A stretch of 64,000 nt of DNA from Globodera rostochiensis. Taxonomy: Eukaryota; Nematoda; Chromadorea; Rhabditida; Heteroderidae. Positions 19,620-30,459 of this stretch are shown here, in pieces (position 1 is the first letter of the stretch; each line of letters opens with the position of its first letter). Position numbers and translations under genes: made by a program. The notes under the pieces are model-generated. The model saw only the letters and a program-made list of their open reading frames with translations, did not search any database and had not been told where the DNA came from. The stretch covers positions 5,039,758-5,103,757 of the forward strand of contig JAEVLN010000003.1 of NCBI GenBank assembly GCA_018350325.1, in the 5' to 3' direction.

Positions 19620-19745
19620 GTCAAAAATTTCAAAATTTTCTCAAGGAATTTGAACAAAATGTTCAAAAATTAGACAACTTTCCAAAGTTACAAAATATGG
19701 CAATGCCATATAAATAAGGTATTTGACTACCCGACAACCCTGGTG
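19620..19745. other. fragment of hairpin-repeat flank and a CCCTG element end
   Basis: ATTGAGTCAAAAATTTCAAA is the arm of the GC hairpin repeat without its stem. ACCCGACAACCCTG at 19725-19740 looks like the right end of a CAGGG-type element whose left end was not found. Confidence 0.35.
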
Positions 19746-19932
19746 TTAACAAAAAGTCAGAATCAAGGCAAGGAAAATCCATTTTCTTTATTCGAGTCAG
19801 ATTTACAAAATGGCACAAAAATCAAAATCAGACAAATTTTGAAAAACAGATTAAAATCCGTCGACCACATTTAAAAAAAAATAAATTAAAAGAAAAATTG
19901 TTTTTCACTGTCCGGGGGCTTCTTGCTCATCA

Positions 19933-22172
19933 TCAGAATTTGTATTCAAAGTCCGGCCCAAAGTTCGCTTCAATTTTGTCGCCAGGATAACACAACGAAA
20001 CGCACGGAAACAATTCGCCGGCAAAAGGGGCAAGCAAACCGGTAGTTTCTGCAAAAACCAAAATAAATCGCAAATATGTAAATTGGTTAACTAATTTAGT
20101 GTATTCTTAAAATTAAATTTCCCTTTATTATTCTTTTTCTTTCTTACTCAAACGCTGCCCATTTTTTGTGTAAATTATTTGGCGAGTTGCCAAATCCACG
20201 CCGCATCCGATGATGGCGCCTCCACCAAATTTGGGCTTTCGTTCGATGTACGGACGTCCACCAAAGAAGCGTCCGCGACATCCGTCGACCGCGTGACCCA
20301 AAAAATAGCCATGGCTTCCGTATGCGTAAGTGCCTTTGCACCATCCAACCGGTGTGCCCAATGGCATTTGTTTGCTCCCAAGTCCAATGTGAATAGCGCT
20401 AAAAAAAATGATTGTTTTTAAAGCTAAAGCATTCAAAGCTTGAATATTTATTTATTTAAATTACCTTTCTTTCGCTAATATCCACACTTCGTAGTAGAAA
20501 ATGCCGAAATTGTTTTTTGAAATTGGCCGTTCAGCGAAAATAGAGCGCCACGCTAAATAAACGGATTCAAAAATGTTAAAGAACCATAATTTTTTTTGGT
20601 TTATTTAATTTAATAACAAAATAATGTTTTTACTCAAATTCTCTCCAGTATACTGGACAATCAATCGATCGGGCTCAGTGAGCTTGAGTTCGTCGTGACA
20701 TGCCGTGGAATCCCATCGATTTTGTTGCGGGATTAGTCCTGCTAATGATTTTTTTGTTTATTTGAATTTAAATATTATTTTTCAAAAAAGATAAGACCAA
20801 ATTTTTTTATATTTAAAGCTTTAAAACAACAACAATTGTCCTACCATTTCCATTTTGTGCTTCTGTGAACGCGTCGATGTTCTGTTGCTGTTTGTTCTGA
20901 TACTGCTCCATTTTTGAACTCAATTCTTCCTTCAGCTGATTCATTCCCTTTAATTTTGGGACCAAAATTTAGTCCTTGTTTTTTGACTTTTGACTCCACT
21001 GCCGATTTTTCCAAAAATGCCGGTCCCCTCCAACTTTAAAAATAGCTCTTAAATTATTTCCCACCTTTTCGAGCTCCTTTTTCCAGCAGTTTCCTAATTC
21101 ATTCATTTGCTTCTGAAGCATTCTGTTCTGTTCCTCAACTTTTTGTTCTGTTCTTCCTCAAACTGCCCCAAAATGTTGTTCAGTTTCTCTTCACGTTCAT
21201 TGCATTGCTAAAAAGTTGTATTTATTCTGATTTTTTGCTATTATTTGTCTTTATTTTTTGTCCATTAACCCGATTTTTTCCCCGATTCCGCTTTTCCCAA
21301 AAATTCCGGTCCTAACCAACTCAACTTGAAAATCATAGCCTTTACATCAGCCGATGCCCTCTTTAAACCCACTTGATCAATCGTTGCGATCAGTGCTTTT
21401 TGTTGTTCAGAATTCGCCGTTTGCTTTTGTTCAAGTCCATTAAGTCTTTCCAGCAATGCCTTCTGATCACTTTGCAGCTCCATGTTCAGTCGCCCCAAAT
21501 CGGCAACTACCATCGCTTGGACAGACTTCAGTGATTCAATCATTTTGCGTAAAAATTCTTCCTGATCATCCTTTTGCTTGTGTTCCAAGTCGCTGATCGT
21601 CGTTTGGACTCGGGAAAACTGATCAATGGAAACAAGCTTCTGCTGATCCTCATTTAACCAATCGATTTTGTCATTGGTTTCCTTTTGGCGCTGTTGTTGC
21701 CTCAAAGTGTCCATTTTCCGTTGTTCCTTCATCTCTTCCATTAAATTCTTTTGAGCGTTTAACAGTTTCTCGTGGTCCTCTCGGCTCTGTTGCTGTTTGT
21801 TCTGATGCTGCTCCAGCTTTGTCTGCAGAGCATTATGAGCAATTAGCAGTTTCTGATGTTCCAATTCGGTGCGGAGTGCCTTCTGAACAAATGCCAAAGA
21901 AAAAAGACTGTTTTTGTTAGAAAATATATTCACACATTTTCAAGCTCGAGTTTCGTAATTCTTTTCCATTCCTCCATTTGCTCACGCATTCTGCCGACCA
22001 ATTCTTCGTGTTCTTCAACTTCTTCAATTCTCCTACGCTTTGCATTTTGTGGCGCCAAATTGAAACCGCCACTTGAGGAGGTTGGTGAATTGATCGTTTG
22101 TTGGCGCTCCAATTGGGCAATTTTGGCACGCAAAACGCGTACTTCTTCGGACTGAGATTCAGAGACTAAACA
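19933..22172 (-). CDS. coiled-coil plus SPRY/B30.2 protein (SPRYSEC/RBP-like family)
   Basis: Eight exons join with exact phases: 22172-21936, 21882-21346, 21207-21065, 20947-20845, 20738-20634, 20552-20465, 20398-20148 and 20048-19933. The N-terminal half is coiled coil ([20 protein letters not shown], then long Q/E/K-rich heptads in exon 2). The SPRY half reads [88 protein letters not shown], and ends [20 protein letters not shown] then DFEYKF. Exon 3 is 143 nt, one base short of a whole number of codons, and needs a frame change near its AACAAAAAGTTGAGG run; this is either a disabling deletion or an error in an A run. SPRY domains bind protein partners, and secreted members act as plant-immunity effectors in cyst nematodes. 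No signal peptide is visible here and the start codon is unclear. Confidence 0.75.
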
Positions 22173-22490
22173 CTGAAATTGTTGCTTTTTCCGTACAATA
22201 TGGTTCTTGTTTTTCCGAAAGTTTGACCTGTTCTGTGGTTGAGGGGGGGAGGAATCAAATCCAAACGAAATGATATTTTTTAGAATTCTTCCGGAAAGCC
22301 GTCCAAAATGATTCGAGTCCCGTGTTTTGTCCAATTTTAACCAAATCTTTTTTTTAAAAATGAATATCCGACAAAATGTTTGAATAGGGTCCAGAGAGGG
22401 TCGAAAATCGGCCGAATTGAGTTCAGAGAGTTCGGATTTGACGCCTGTGAAAGGAAAATGGAAAATCTGCCGCCGCTGGGGCGGGTGCAA
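22173..22490 (-). other. open frame upstream of the SPRY gene, start uncertain
   Basis: The frame of the first SPRY exon stays open upstream for about 106 codons to an ATG at 22490, but the composition (FRIFIFKKKIWLKL) is unlike the protein and a TTTCAG acceptor sits exactly at 22173. The true first exon, which in the paralog at 28988 is MSISPESN, was not found. A replaced or lost 5' end is likely. Confidence 0.35.
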
Positions 22491-22559
22491 AAATTTTTTG
22501 TTATTTTAATCCCTTCGGAGATATTTTGTGAACAAAAATTAGGGCATCTCCATTTTATT

Positions 22560-23190
22560 TGAGATCGTTTTAAAGTCAGTCTATTGACAAATCATCAAAC
22601 ATGCGGATTAAGTGTATGAATTGTGCCAAATTTCATCCACTGTCACCATTTGCTTGAGACCGTTTTTAATTTCAAAAAATTCTGGCACTTTTTGAACAAA
22701 AAATACGATCACTTTCATTCTCAACATTAGAGACTGGTGAAATAAAATTTCCGGGAACAGGAATTTCAAATAGGAATTGAAAAAAATAAATGAATTGGAA
22801 TGACCGTTTGGGATATTTTGATAATTTTAAATAAGGAAAAATTGTTTGAATACGCTGATTTCAGAAAAGAAAAAATTTTTGCTCTAGGACAAAGTGTCGA
22901 CAAATTATGTGATGACAAAGTGTCTAATGGCTGTAGGAGGGCCGGGAATTGTGGAGGAGAGTTTGGGGGAAGTTTTAATTTGTTGTTTCGCTCTTAAGAC
23001 AAAGTGGCAAAAAATCGGACAAAGTGTCTAAAAGTGGAAAATGCGGCCGGGCGAGCGCGCGGAGCGAGAACGCCCTTTCTCTCTCATTTTCGCTTTTAAG
23101 GGGTTTTGTGTATAAAAATTGGTAAAGTTTGAAACATTTCTTTGCGGGAACGGGAAAGACTGGAAAAATAGTTAGAATTCTCATTAGATA
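22560..23190. other. no gene seen; GACAAAGTGTC word cluster
   Basis: Between about 22888 and 23030 GACAAAGTGTCGAC, GACAAAGTGTCTAA and GGACAAAGTGTC recur, resembling the word-built elements elsewhere, but no paired ends were found. The rest is AT-rich and unassigned. Confidence 0.3.
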
Positions 23191-23388
23191 ATAAAAAAAT
23201 GTCTCCTTTATTCACGACGCTCCATCCTTTGATACATATAAATTGATAAATGTTTATTCCATTAAATTCCGTTCGTCCTCCTCCTCCCTCATAAAGTCAG
23301 CCCAAAAATGGAGCAAAAGGACGCACAAAAGGACTGTGTGTGAATAATCGGTTTAGTGAATAAGGAATTATCTTATGCTATTTTGCCA

Positions 23389-23822
23389 TTACCCGTCGTT
23401 AGTGCCTCTATCTCCAAAGTAAATGTCGACGCTATTCCCCTGACAACAGTTAGCCGCCTCCTGCTCCCACTTGGCCCATTTGTCTTCGTCGCGCTCAATC
23501 GGACAACGGACCAACAGCCATTTGCCTTTGCCAGAGCATCGCGTCATCAATCGCTCGCCCAAATTGTTTTGCAATTTGAATGGCACAATCTCATCAAAAC
23601 AACACAAAAGACAGATGATGAAATTGACCGGATCGGTCGAATTGCCAAATTCCTTTTGAGGAATGAAGATTTAAATCGGAGAATCCAATTAAACACATTT
23701 AAAACTCACCATTTTCAGTGCCTCCATTGCTTTCGAATACTAGTAGGAGAAATAAAAACTACGTAACACCTTCGGAAGTCCATTCTTTCAGCGCCATTTC
23801 CATTAATTGAGCGACGAATTTT
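23389..23822 (-). pseudogene. F-box-like gene, copy 6, exons 2 and 3 fused and cut by satellite
   Basis: Exon 4 (23652-23389) is intact: [46 protein letters not shown] and GDRGTNDG. The exon 3 stub ends YSKAMEALKM at 23710. Upstream, exon 3 text (GLPKVL) carries an in-frame TAG and is fused directly to exon 2 text (IRRSINGNGAE), so everything between is deleted. At about 23822 exon 2 breaks off inside the IRR codons and the satellite begins. Conserved 3' sequence with AATAAA lies at 23205-23290. Confidence 0.7.
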
Positions 23823-24658
23823 TAGTTTAATTTCTAAAAATTTTATTTTTTTTGAGAAATAGTGTGCTAAAAAGAGAGAGTCAGACGGCGAGAGTAATTT
23901 GGACAAGAATGCACCCCATCTAAAAATTGTTTTAGTTTAATTTCTTAAAATTTTATTTTTTTGAGAAATAGTGTACTAAAAAGAGAGAGTCAGACGGCGA
24001 GAGTCATTTGGACAAGAATGCACCCCATCTAAAAATTGTTTTAGTTTAATTCTAAAAAATTTTATTTTTTTGAGAAATAGTGTGCTAAAAAGAGAGAGTC
24101 AGACGGCGAGAGTAATTTGGACAAGAATGCACCCCATCTAAAAATTGTTTTAGTTTAGTTTCTAAAAATTTTATTTTTTTGAGAAATAGTGTACTAAAAA
24201 GAGAGAGTCAGACGGCGAGAGTAATTTGGACAAGAATGCACCCCATCTAAAAATTGTTTTAGTTTAATTTCTTAAAATTTTATTTTTTTGAGAAATAGTG
24301 TACTAAAAAGAGAGAGTCAGACGGCGAGAGTCATTTGGACAAGAATGCACCCCATCTAAAAATTGTTTTAGTTTAATTCTAAAAAATTTTATTTTTTTGA
24401 GAAATAGTGTGCTAAAAAGAGAGAGTCAGACGGCGAGAGTAATTTGGACAAGAATGCACCCCATCTAAAAATTGTTTTAGTTTAGTTTCTAAAAATTTTA
24501 TTTTTTTGAGAAATAGTGTACTAAAAGAGAGAGTCAGACGGCGAGAGTAATTTGGACAAGAATGCACCCCATCTAAAAATTGTTTTAGTTTAGTTTCTAA
24601 AAATTTTATTTTTTTGAGAAATAGTGTACTAAAAAGAGAGTCAGACGGCGAGAGTAAT
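23822..24658 (-). repeat. ~107-bp satellite array, about 8 units
   Basis: Units carry AGAGAGAGTCAGACGGCGAG, AATTTGGACAAGAATGCACC and CATCTAAAAATTGTTTTAG. Two subtypes (TGTGCTAAAAAG and TGTACTAAAAAG; GAGAGTAA and GAGAGTCA) alternate, suggesting a three-unit higher-order period. It joins an F-box-like exon on one side and a BTB gene intron on the other. Confidence 0.95.
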
Positions 24659-24674
24659 TAAATACACAGCCTAC

Positions 24675-26083
24675 CATCACCGGGCGATTTGGTTGCGGCC
24701 CTTCGCTTAGTCGAGAATTGCAGTTGGTAAAGCTCGGGAAGCGCGCGGTCCGGATGGCAATGATGCAAATAGACGCTGACCAGCTCGGCATCCGTTAACA
24801 CTCCGAACGGAACTTTCAAAGGGAGTTTCAACCGTATTTAAATTTAAAAAATGAAACGTGCCCAAAAAGATCTAACCAATTTTCTCAGAAAAAGCCTCTT
24901 TATGAGGGGATAACGTGCCGAGCAAAGTCCTGAAACAAAAAAAAGTTATCTATTTAGTTTCATTCTCAAAGCAAACTATACAAATAGACTTGACTCGCAC
25001 AACAATTTTTGATCAATTTGCAAAATTCTTCTGATTAAAACAAATTGTGCGCATTTACATTTACATTTACAATATAAAACAGTCAGAACCAAATTATAGC
25101 GAAGACTAAAGTCCGTTAAAAAAAAAATTTTTGTACAATTTGTTTCAACCGGACCGTTAAATCCTCCACCTTTTCTTCAAGAAAGCGTGCCCGGTCAAAT
25201 GCGACAAAAACATTGCGCAAATCCGGTCTGGGAAAGTCCACGCACGCTTTGACCAGTCCGGCCACGTCATATTTATGGCTAAAAGACAATTAATCTATAA
25301 AAATCGGCCGGTACAAAAATAATTATTTTAGTGGTTCGAACCCTCATCAGGAAAATGATTTTTCCCGAGTTTCTGTGAGCATCTATGGGTACTTTTCGAT
25401 TATGGTGCTCCCTAACCGAACTATATAAATAACACTTTTTTAAGGGTAACTAATAGTGCTGATCATGAATCTGACAATGTTTTGATCAAACGCCATATGA
25501 GCAATGAACGATTTAGAGACGAGATTTTCATGTTTTATTTTTTTTTGCAAATAGGGAATCATTGATGTACCCCTGAAAGATCGAAATTTTCCCTAAAATT
25601 TTTATTTTTTGATATTTTTAAAAACTTTCCAAAACATGTGAAAAAATTTATATTTAGAACTGTAAGAGGAAAATTAATAAAGAATGACGTTTTGAAGGTT
25701 TTTACGCATAAATTGAGAAGATTTGTTCAGTTTTAGCACATTTAGTCCCTATTTTGGCACTTTTGGGGTTTTTGGCCCATATTTTGGGGGGTTTTTACTC
25801 CATATTTGACGTTTTTAGTCCATATAAATCTCGTCTCTACAAATCACCGAACGGACCTCGACGCGTTTCCGGCCAACTCGTCCCCCTACCCCGACTCGTT
25901 CTCTTTGATAAAAATGACAAAAACCAAAAGATGTAACGGTTCAACTTTTTAAAATTCACCCGCATAAAGCACATAAATTGCATTGTCCCCGTCCAGTCCA
26001 CTCAAATCATCGACGTAAATGAAGCTGAGCATTGTCTTGAATGCCCCCACCTCCACGCGGGCACCTCCACGGGCTCAGTCACT
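24675..26083 (-). pseudogene. BTB/BACK domain protein, 5' truncated and frameshifted
   Basis: From 26083 to 25960 the end of a BTB domain reads VEVGAFKTMLSFIYVDDLSG and LDGDNAIYVLYA, then a GTGAAT donor. After an intron with an inserted MITE, 25278-25137 reads HKYDVAGLVKACVDFPRPDL, RNVFVAFDRARFLEEKVEDL. 24930-24880 gives RYPLI and KEAFSEKI (BACK region), and 24830-24675 gives [39 protein letters not shown]. One-base disruptions occur before VEVGAF, at the second exon's acceptor and between RYPLI and KEAF. BTB/BACK proteins commonly act as cullin-3 adaptors. The 5' BTB half is missing, so this is a pseudogene. Confidence 0.7.
25514..25839. mobile_element. inverted-repeat MITE in BTB intron
   Basis: TAGAGACGAGATTT and AAATCTCGTCTCTA are perfect 14-bp TIRs. 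The right subterminal part repeats TTTAGTCCATATTT/GGCCCATATTTTGG words. The flanks do not show a convincing 8-bp duplication, perhaps through decay. Confidence 0.65.
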
Positions 26084-26102
26084 TTCAAAGGATTAAAATA
26101 AT

Positions 26103-26173
26103 TGAAAAATATCGGTCAGGGCCGTATCTAGAAAAAATTTACAAATTTTTGAATATATTGATACCGGATTTTT
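26103..26173. other. CAGGGCCGTATCTAG element end
   Basis: A CAGGGCCGTATCTAGAAAA start fits the hAT-like terminal pattern. No right end was identified. Confidence 0.3.
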
Positions 26174-26781
26174 GGAGTGGGGTCTTTTGGGCCCCGCCGT
26201 TTGGGCCCCGGACGTTTGGGCTCCGCCACTTTCAAAGGGGAGTTTAGCCGCAAATTGCCGAGCTTTTTTATTTATTCAGAATTTTTTTCAAAGGAACAAT
26301 ACATAACAAAAAAAAACATCAAAGACAACAAACAGAAATTTGCAGGACAATTAGGGGTTCATTTGGTAACTGTGGAAAATTCCTCGCAAAAATAATAGTT
26401 AAAATTCAATCTGAAAATTGCAAGGCTTAGGGGTTCATTAAGCTTAGGCCTAAGCCTAAGCCTAAGCTTAGGGTCTTTAGGCTTAAGCCTAGCTAGCCTG
26501 AGCTTAAGCTTAGGCAAAAAACAGTGGGACATAATTGATGTAAAAAATAGGATGTGAAAACGATAATGTATTTTTACTTATGTATATGTATGCATTAGGG
26601 TTACGTCGAACCTTGTCTTTCTTTTGTTTCATATCGAAACCCGAAATAAAAAAATCGATTTCGAAAATTTTTTCTTTCGACGCAGCCTTGATATCGTTTC
26701 CTTGGGGCCCAAACGGCGGGGCCCAAACGGCGTGGCCCAAAACGTCGGGCCCAAACGGAGAGGCCCAAACGTCCTGTTCCC
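26174..26781. mobile_element. inverted-repeat element with CGTTTGGGCCCC words
   Basis: GGAGTGGGGTCTTTTGGG at the left and CCCAAACGTCCTGTTCCC at the right are imperfect TIRs. The flanks GGATTTTT and GGATTTTC match at 7 of 8 positions. Both ends are runs of GTTTGGGCCCCGG-type words. It contains a TTAGGC-like stretch at 26425-26520. The element at 29431 is of the same family. Confidence 0.7.
26425..26520. repeat. telomere-like TTAGGC/GCCTAA block
   Basis: AAGCTTAGGCCTAAGCCTAA continues with two more CCTAAG units and flips back to CTTAGG, then AGGCTTAAGCCTAGC. At least five TTAGGC-type hexamers in two orientations. Confidence 0.55.
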
Positions 26782-27403
26782 GGATTTTCGTCGGTCCATT
26801 TCCAAGGACTGTGATGGATCAAATGCTTTAATGGACAACGAAAAAAGACCATAATTGACACTTTCAAACGAAATGAATGGATAAAATGTTTTGATAGACA
26901 ACGAAAAAATATAAATGATAAAACGACCGTAATTGACAATTTCAAAACGAAATGAATGAATAAAATGAACGACCGTAACCTTCGAGAACAAAATCACAAA
27001 TTGTCGTTATTCAAACCTCATCAGAAATGTTGAATTTGAAATTGGGGCCAAAATTCGCTTCGATTTTGGTGCCAGAGCCTGACAACGTAACGCATGGAAA
27101 TAAATTGGCGGCAAAAAAGACAAATAAATTGGCGGTGTCTAAAAACCCAAATATTTATTAAAGTTGCCCACCCCTTTTTAAGCCTATAAAAAGTTGGGCG
27201 CAAATAATTCCATAATCCTCCCGCAACACTTCAATTATGCTCACGAATTCTTTGGTCATGATGCTTTTTGCCCCCCCCCCCTCCTTTTAGTGCATTTTTA
27301 AACGATTTGTAAAATAAAAAATATTTTTGTTCGAGTTCGCGTCCGGGCTTCAACAAACGGTGTCTGGACATTAGCGCCGCTTTTTTAAAAATGAATTGCC
27401 CAA

Positions 27404-27880
27404 CATAGATGGCCAAGAGGGGGGGGGTCAGACCCCCCCCCCCCTCACCACGTCGCACTCGGGCACTCCCCACTGTAACCTCGCACCAAAATTTTGAAAA
27501 GAAAATTTTTCTCAGCGTAGAAAAAGAAAAAAATAACCTCGCTAGTAATTTTTGGACCAATTTTTCTTAACAAAGAGTAAAAAACCCCAAAAAAATTTTC
27601 CCCGCCGTACCTCTCCCATTCCTAAAAAGCATCAAAAAATAAGCGAATTTTTAATATTTTGGTCGCAAATCTGTTAACAAATTGAGTAAAAATTCCAATA
27701 TTTTCTCGGCGGCACCCTATCGGTGCACCGCCGACCCACCCGCCCCTCGCCTAAAAAGCAGTTGAAAAAATAGCACGCAAAAAAACGGATGGCGCTCAGT
27801 TGGCGCGTACAACATCGCAAACGAAATCTCGGCACTTCGCAGCGCTTGAGCCGACCCCCCCCCCCCCCTTGCCATCTATG
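27404..27880. mobile_element. inverted-repeat MITE in last SPRY intron
   Basis: CATAGATGGCCAAG and CTTGCCATCTATG TIRs, exact 8-bp duplication TTGCCCAA (27396-27403, 27881-27888), with a poly-G or poly-C run just inside each end. It includes a GC hairpin copy at 27655-27755. Confidence 0.85.
27655..27755 (-). repeat. GC hairpin repeat copy, variant loop
   Basis: GGCGGCACC, CTATC, GGTGCACCGCC in minus sense. Both strands of the stem have changed, yet pairing is mostly kept. Arm AACAAATTGAGTAAAAATT. Confidence 0.7.
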
Positions 27881-28988
27881 TTGCCCAAAAGTTTTATTCT
27901 TTCTCACCCAAACGCTTTCCGTTTTTTGTGTAAATAATTTGGCCATTTTTTAAATTGACGCCGCAGCCGACGACGTTGCCGCAGCCAAATTTGGGCTTTC
28001 CGTCGATGTAGGGACGTCCATTGGCCCTGTGGGAACTTCCCTCGGCCTCGTGGCCCAAGAGAATACCCCAGCTGTCGTATCCGTAGGTGCCATTGCGATA
28101 TCCAACAAATGTGTCCAATAGCATTTGTTTGGGCGCAATTCCAATCACAATATTTCTAAATAATAATAATATTTTAAAGCATAATGTTTATAATATTTAT
28201 AAATTACCCTTTTTTCTCTAAGATTTTCACTTCAAAGTAGAAAATGCCGTAAGAATTTTTTGACATTGGCTTTTCAGCAAGGACAGAGATCCAATCTGAA
28301 AATTGAGTTAATTCAAAAATTGTCTAACTCTTTACATAAACAATCAAATCACTTTAACAGAATAATGTTTAGTCGTGGGTTTAGCCCTAAGGAAATATAT
28401 TTAATTTTTTTCTAAATATTAAAGCTAAAATTGATGCCTAAAAAGCAGAAAATTTCCAAACTCTGAACAAATTTTGACCAAATTACCAATTTCTCTCATC
28501 ATTTGTAACCGTCTCCTGCAAGGCGACGATTTTTAGCTCTTGTTCTTTCTGATACTTCTCCAATTCGGCGCGGAGTTCCTTCTGAACAAAAGGCAAGAAA
28601 AAAAAATTGAAATGTTTTTGTTAGAAATATATTCACATTTTGGAGCTCGAGTTTCGCAAAACTTTCCTCCATTTGTCCAAACGTTTTGCCGCCCAATTCT
28701 TTCGTGTTGTTCTTCGATTCCTCCTTCAATTTGTCCTTTACTTTACCAGCCGTTGATCCGTTTCCTCCTTCGTGTTCTGAAATTTTGCCCGGTTCGTCCG
28801 ATGTGCCCGCCGCGTCTCCTAATTGAGGGATAAACGAAAGTTAAAATATTATCGTTTAAATGTTTACCATCAAAATCCAGCAAATCGAAACTGGCACATG
28901 AGGAGGTTGGCGAAATCACCGGATGGACTTCCAATTCGGCCGGTTGGTCTACGGATGGCTCCAAATTAGATTCCGGCGAAATTGACAT

Positions 28989-29430
28989 GTTGATTGTTAC
29001 AAAATTCGAAATTTTTTAAATTTCTAAAACGACTAAACATTTATATATTTGTCGAACAGAAAAAACAGCAATAAAATGGGTAATAAATAGTTAATGCTCG
29101 TTAGGTGATCGCCGACAGTGGTTGATTGGGGTAGGGGTCAACTGCGTCCCAGAAATGTTTAACAGCTCATAACTTTGGTCAAGATGCTCATGAATGATTT
29201 TGAGGTCAAAAAAGATTTTTAAAAGATTTTATTTTTCGAAAATTGACAAATTCGGATCCGAGATTCAAACATTTGTTGTTATGAAACTCAGATTTCTAAG
29301 CCCCCAAAACCCCTAGAAACACCCTTTTTGGCCAGACGCAGTTGACCCGCTTCGAATAAAATTAGGTAACTTTTACCAATAAATGCCAGAAAGTGTGATC
29401 GATATAATAAAGCGGAGGAGGGGGCATTTT
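28989..29430. other. no gene seen
   Basis: Upstream region of the SPRY copy. AT-rich text with AATTTTTTAAATTTC and a TATATATTTG near 29043. No conserved block shared with the other SPRY locus was recognised. Confidence 0.35.
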
Positions 29431-29899
29431 GGGAGCGGGACGTTTGGGCGCTGACGTTTGGGCGCCGACGTTTGGGCGCCGCTGTTTGGGCGCCGCCGTT
29501 TGGGCGCCAGGCCTTTGAAGTGCCATAACTCTTCATGGAACCAACCAAACTAAATAAATTTAGTACCAATCGAAAGCTTTTGTTGGGTAGATTTTGTATT
29601 TAAATCAAAAATGTGATTTAAATCCTTTTCAAAAAAGTTATAATCGAAAATTACCACAAAACTTAGGGTTTTCGCACTTTTTAAACCATAACTTTTTAAA
29701 GGTTTATATGATCGTTTAGTCACTGCTAGATAATAGCTTCTAAACATATAGAGCTTTCGATTGGTACCAAATATATTTAGTTTGGTTAGTTCCATGAAGA
29801 GTTATGGCACTTCAAAGGCCTGGCGCCCAAACGGCGGCGCCCAAACAGCGGCGCCCAAACGTTGGCGCCCAAAGGGCAGCGCCCAAACGTCCCCGACCC
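29431..29899. mobile_element. large palindromic MITE with GTTTGGGCGCC words
   Basis: Exact 8-bp duplication GGCATTTT (29423-29430, 29900-29907). The left arm is GTTTGGGCGCC words plus CTTTGAAGTGCCATAACTC and ATGGAACCAACCAAACTAAA. The right arm repeats all of this as the complement. The two arms of about 160 bp around a 150-bp centre would form a long foldback. Confidence 0.85.
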
Positions 29900-29907
29900 G
29901 GCATTTT

Positions 29908-30455
29908 TGCCAAAATGTGTGGAGAAAACAGAAATGAATTGACAGTCCAAAGGGGGGGGGGGGAATGGACTGTAAACATTTGTTGTGGGCGGCACTATGG
30001 GTCCACTCCAGCAGCAGAGAAAAACGCCCTGTACTATCTCGCTTTTCCTTTTTATCTCTAACATTTTCTCTTCATTTGCTGTTATCTCTCCCCCTTTTTA
30101 GTAATATTTTGACCAACAATGCGCACCAGGGATGGGCGGAACAAGTGAATTAAAATTATTTTGTTTAAAAATATTTATTTTAATAAAATATTGTTTGAAA
30201 TATTCATTCATTATGCTTCAGCGGCCGTATTAAGCCTATTTTAAGCTAAATTATTTTGGTCCCGAATTCGAGGTAAAGGAAGCGACAAAAGTACCAAAAT
30301 TTCTTGTACATATCTGAAAATCGGGAAAAGAAAAACATTAAAATTCTCCTCAAAGTCAAAATTTCGGGAAAACAAGTTCATAAGCAAAAAGGAAAAACGC
30401 AACAATTCAATGTTTAGCTCATTTTTTATTTTGAATTTCTCTCCAAATTCCGTTT
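29908..30455. other. no gene seen; CAGGGATGGGCGG element end at 30125
   Basis: CAGGGATGGGCGGAACAAG at 30125 matches the element start at 54556 (CAGGGATGGGCGGAAATTT), but a right end is not evident. ACTATGGGTCCACTCCAGCA at 29995 recurs at 8974. The remainder is AT-rich. Confidence 0.35.
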
Positions 30456-30459
30456 GCCC

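Larger units (their letters stand above)
27011..28988 (-). pseudogene. coiled-coil plus SPRY protein, second copy, central exon missing
   Basis: The start is clear: 28988-28868 encodes MSISPESNLEPSVDQPAELE and onward. 28818-28637 gives GDAAGTSDEPGKISEHEGG and a KE-rich coil. 28581-28487 gives KELRAELEKYQKEQELK. 28295-28208 gives WISVLAEKPMSKNSYGIFYF. 28155-27908 gives [40 protein letters not shown] and [10 protein letters not shown]. 27138-27011 gives [31 protein letters not shown] and a TGA stop. The exon encoding NRWDSxACHD, present in the paralog at 20738-20634, is absent between 28487 and 28295, and without it the phases clash and a stop arises at the junction. An N-terminal signal peptide is not visible. 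The last intron carries a transposon. Confidence 0.75.

Noticed and set aside
22380..22562. Short plus-strand frame antisense to the SPRY 5' region
   Set aside because: No features; overlaps the doubtful open region upstream of the first SPRY exon.
26510..26997. Frames with GPKRRGPN / FGPRRLGP repeats
   Set aside because: Translations of the GTTTGGGCCCC words at the right end of the element at 26174; no gene structure.
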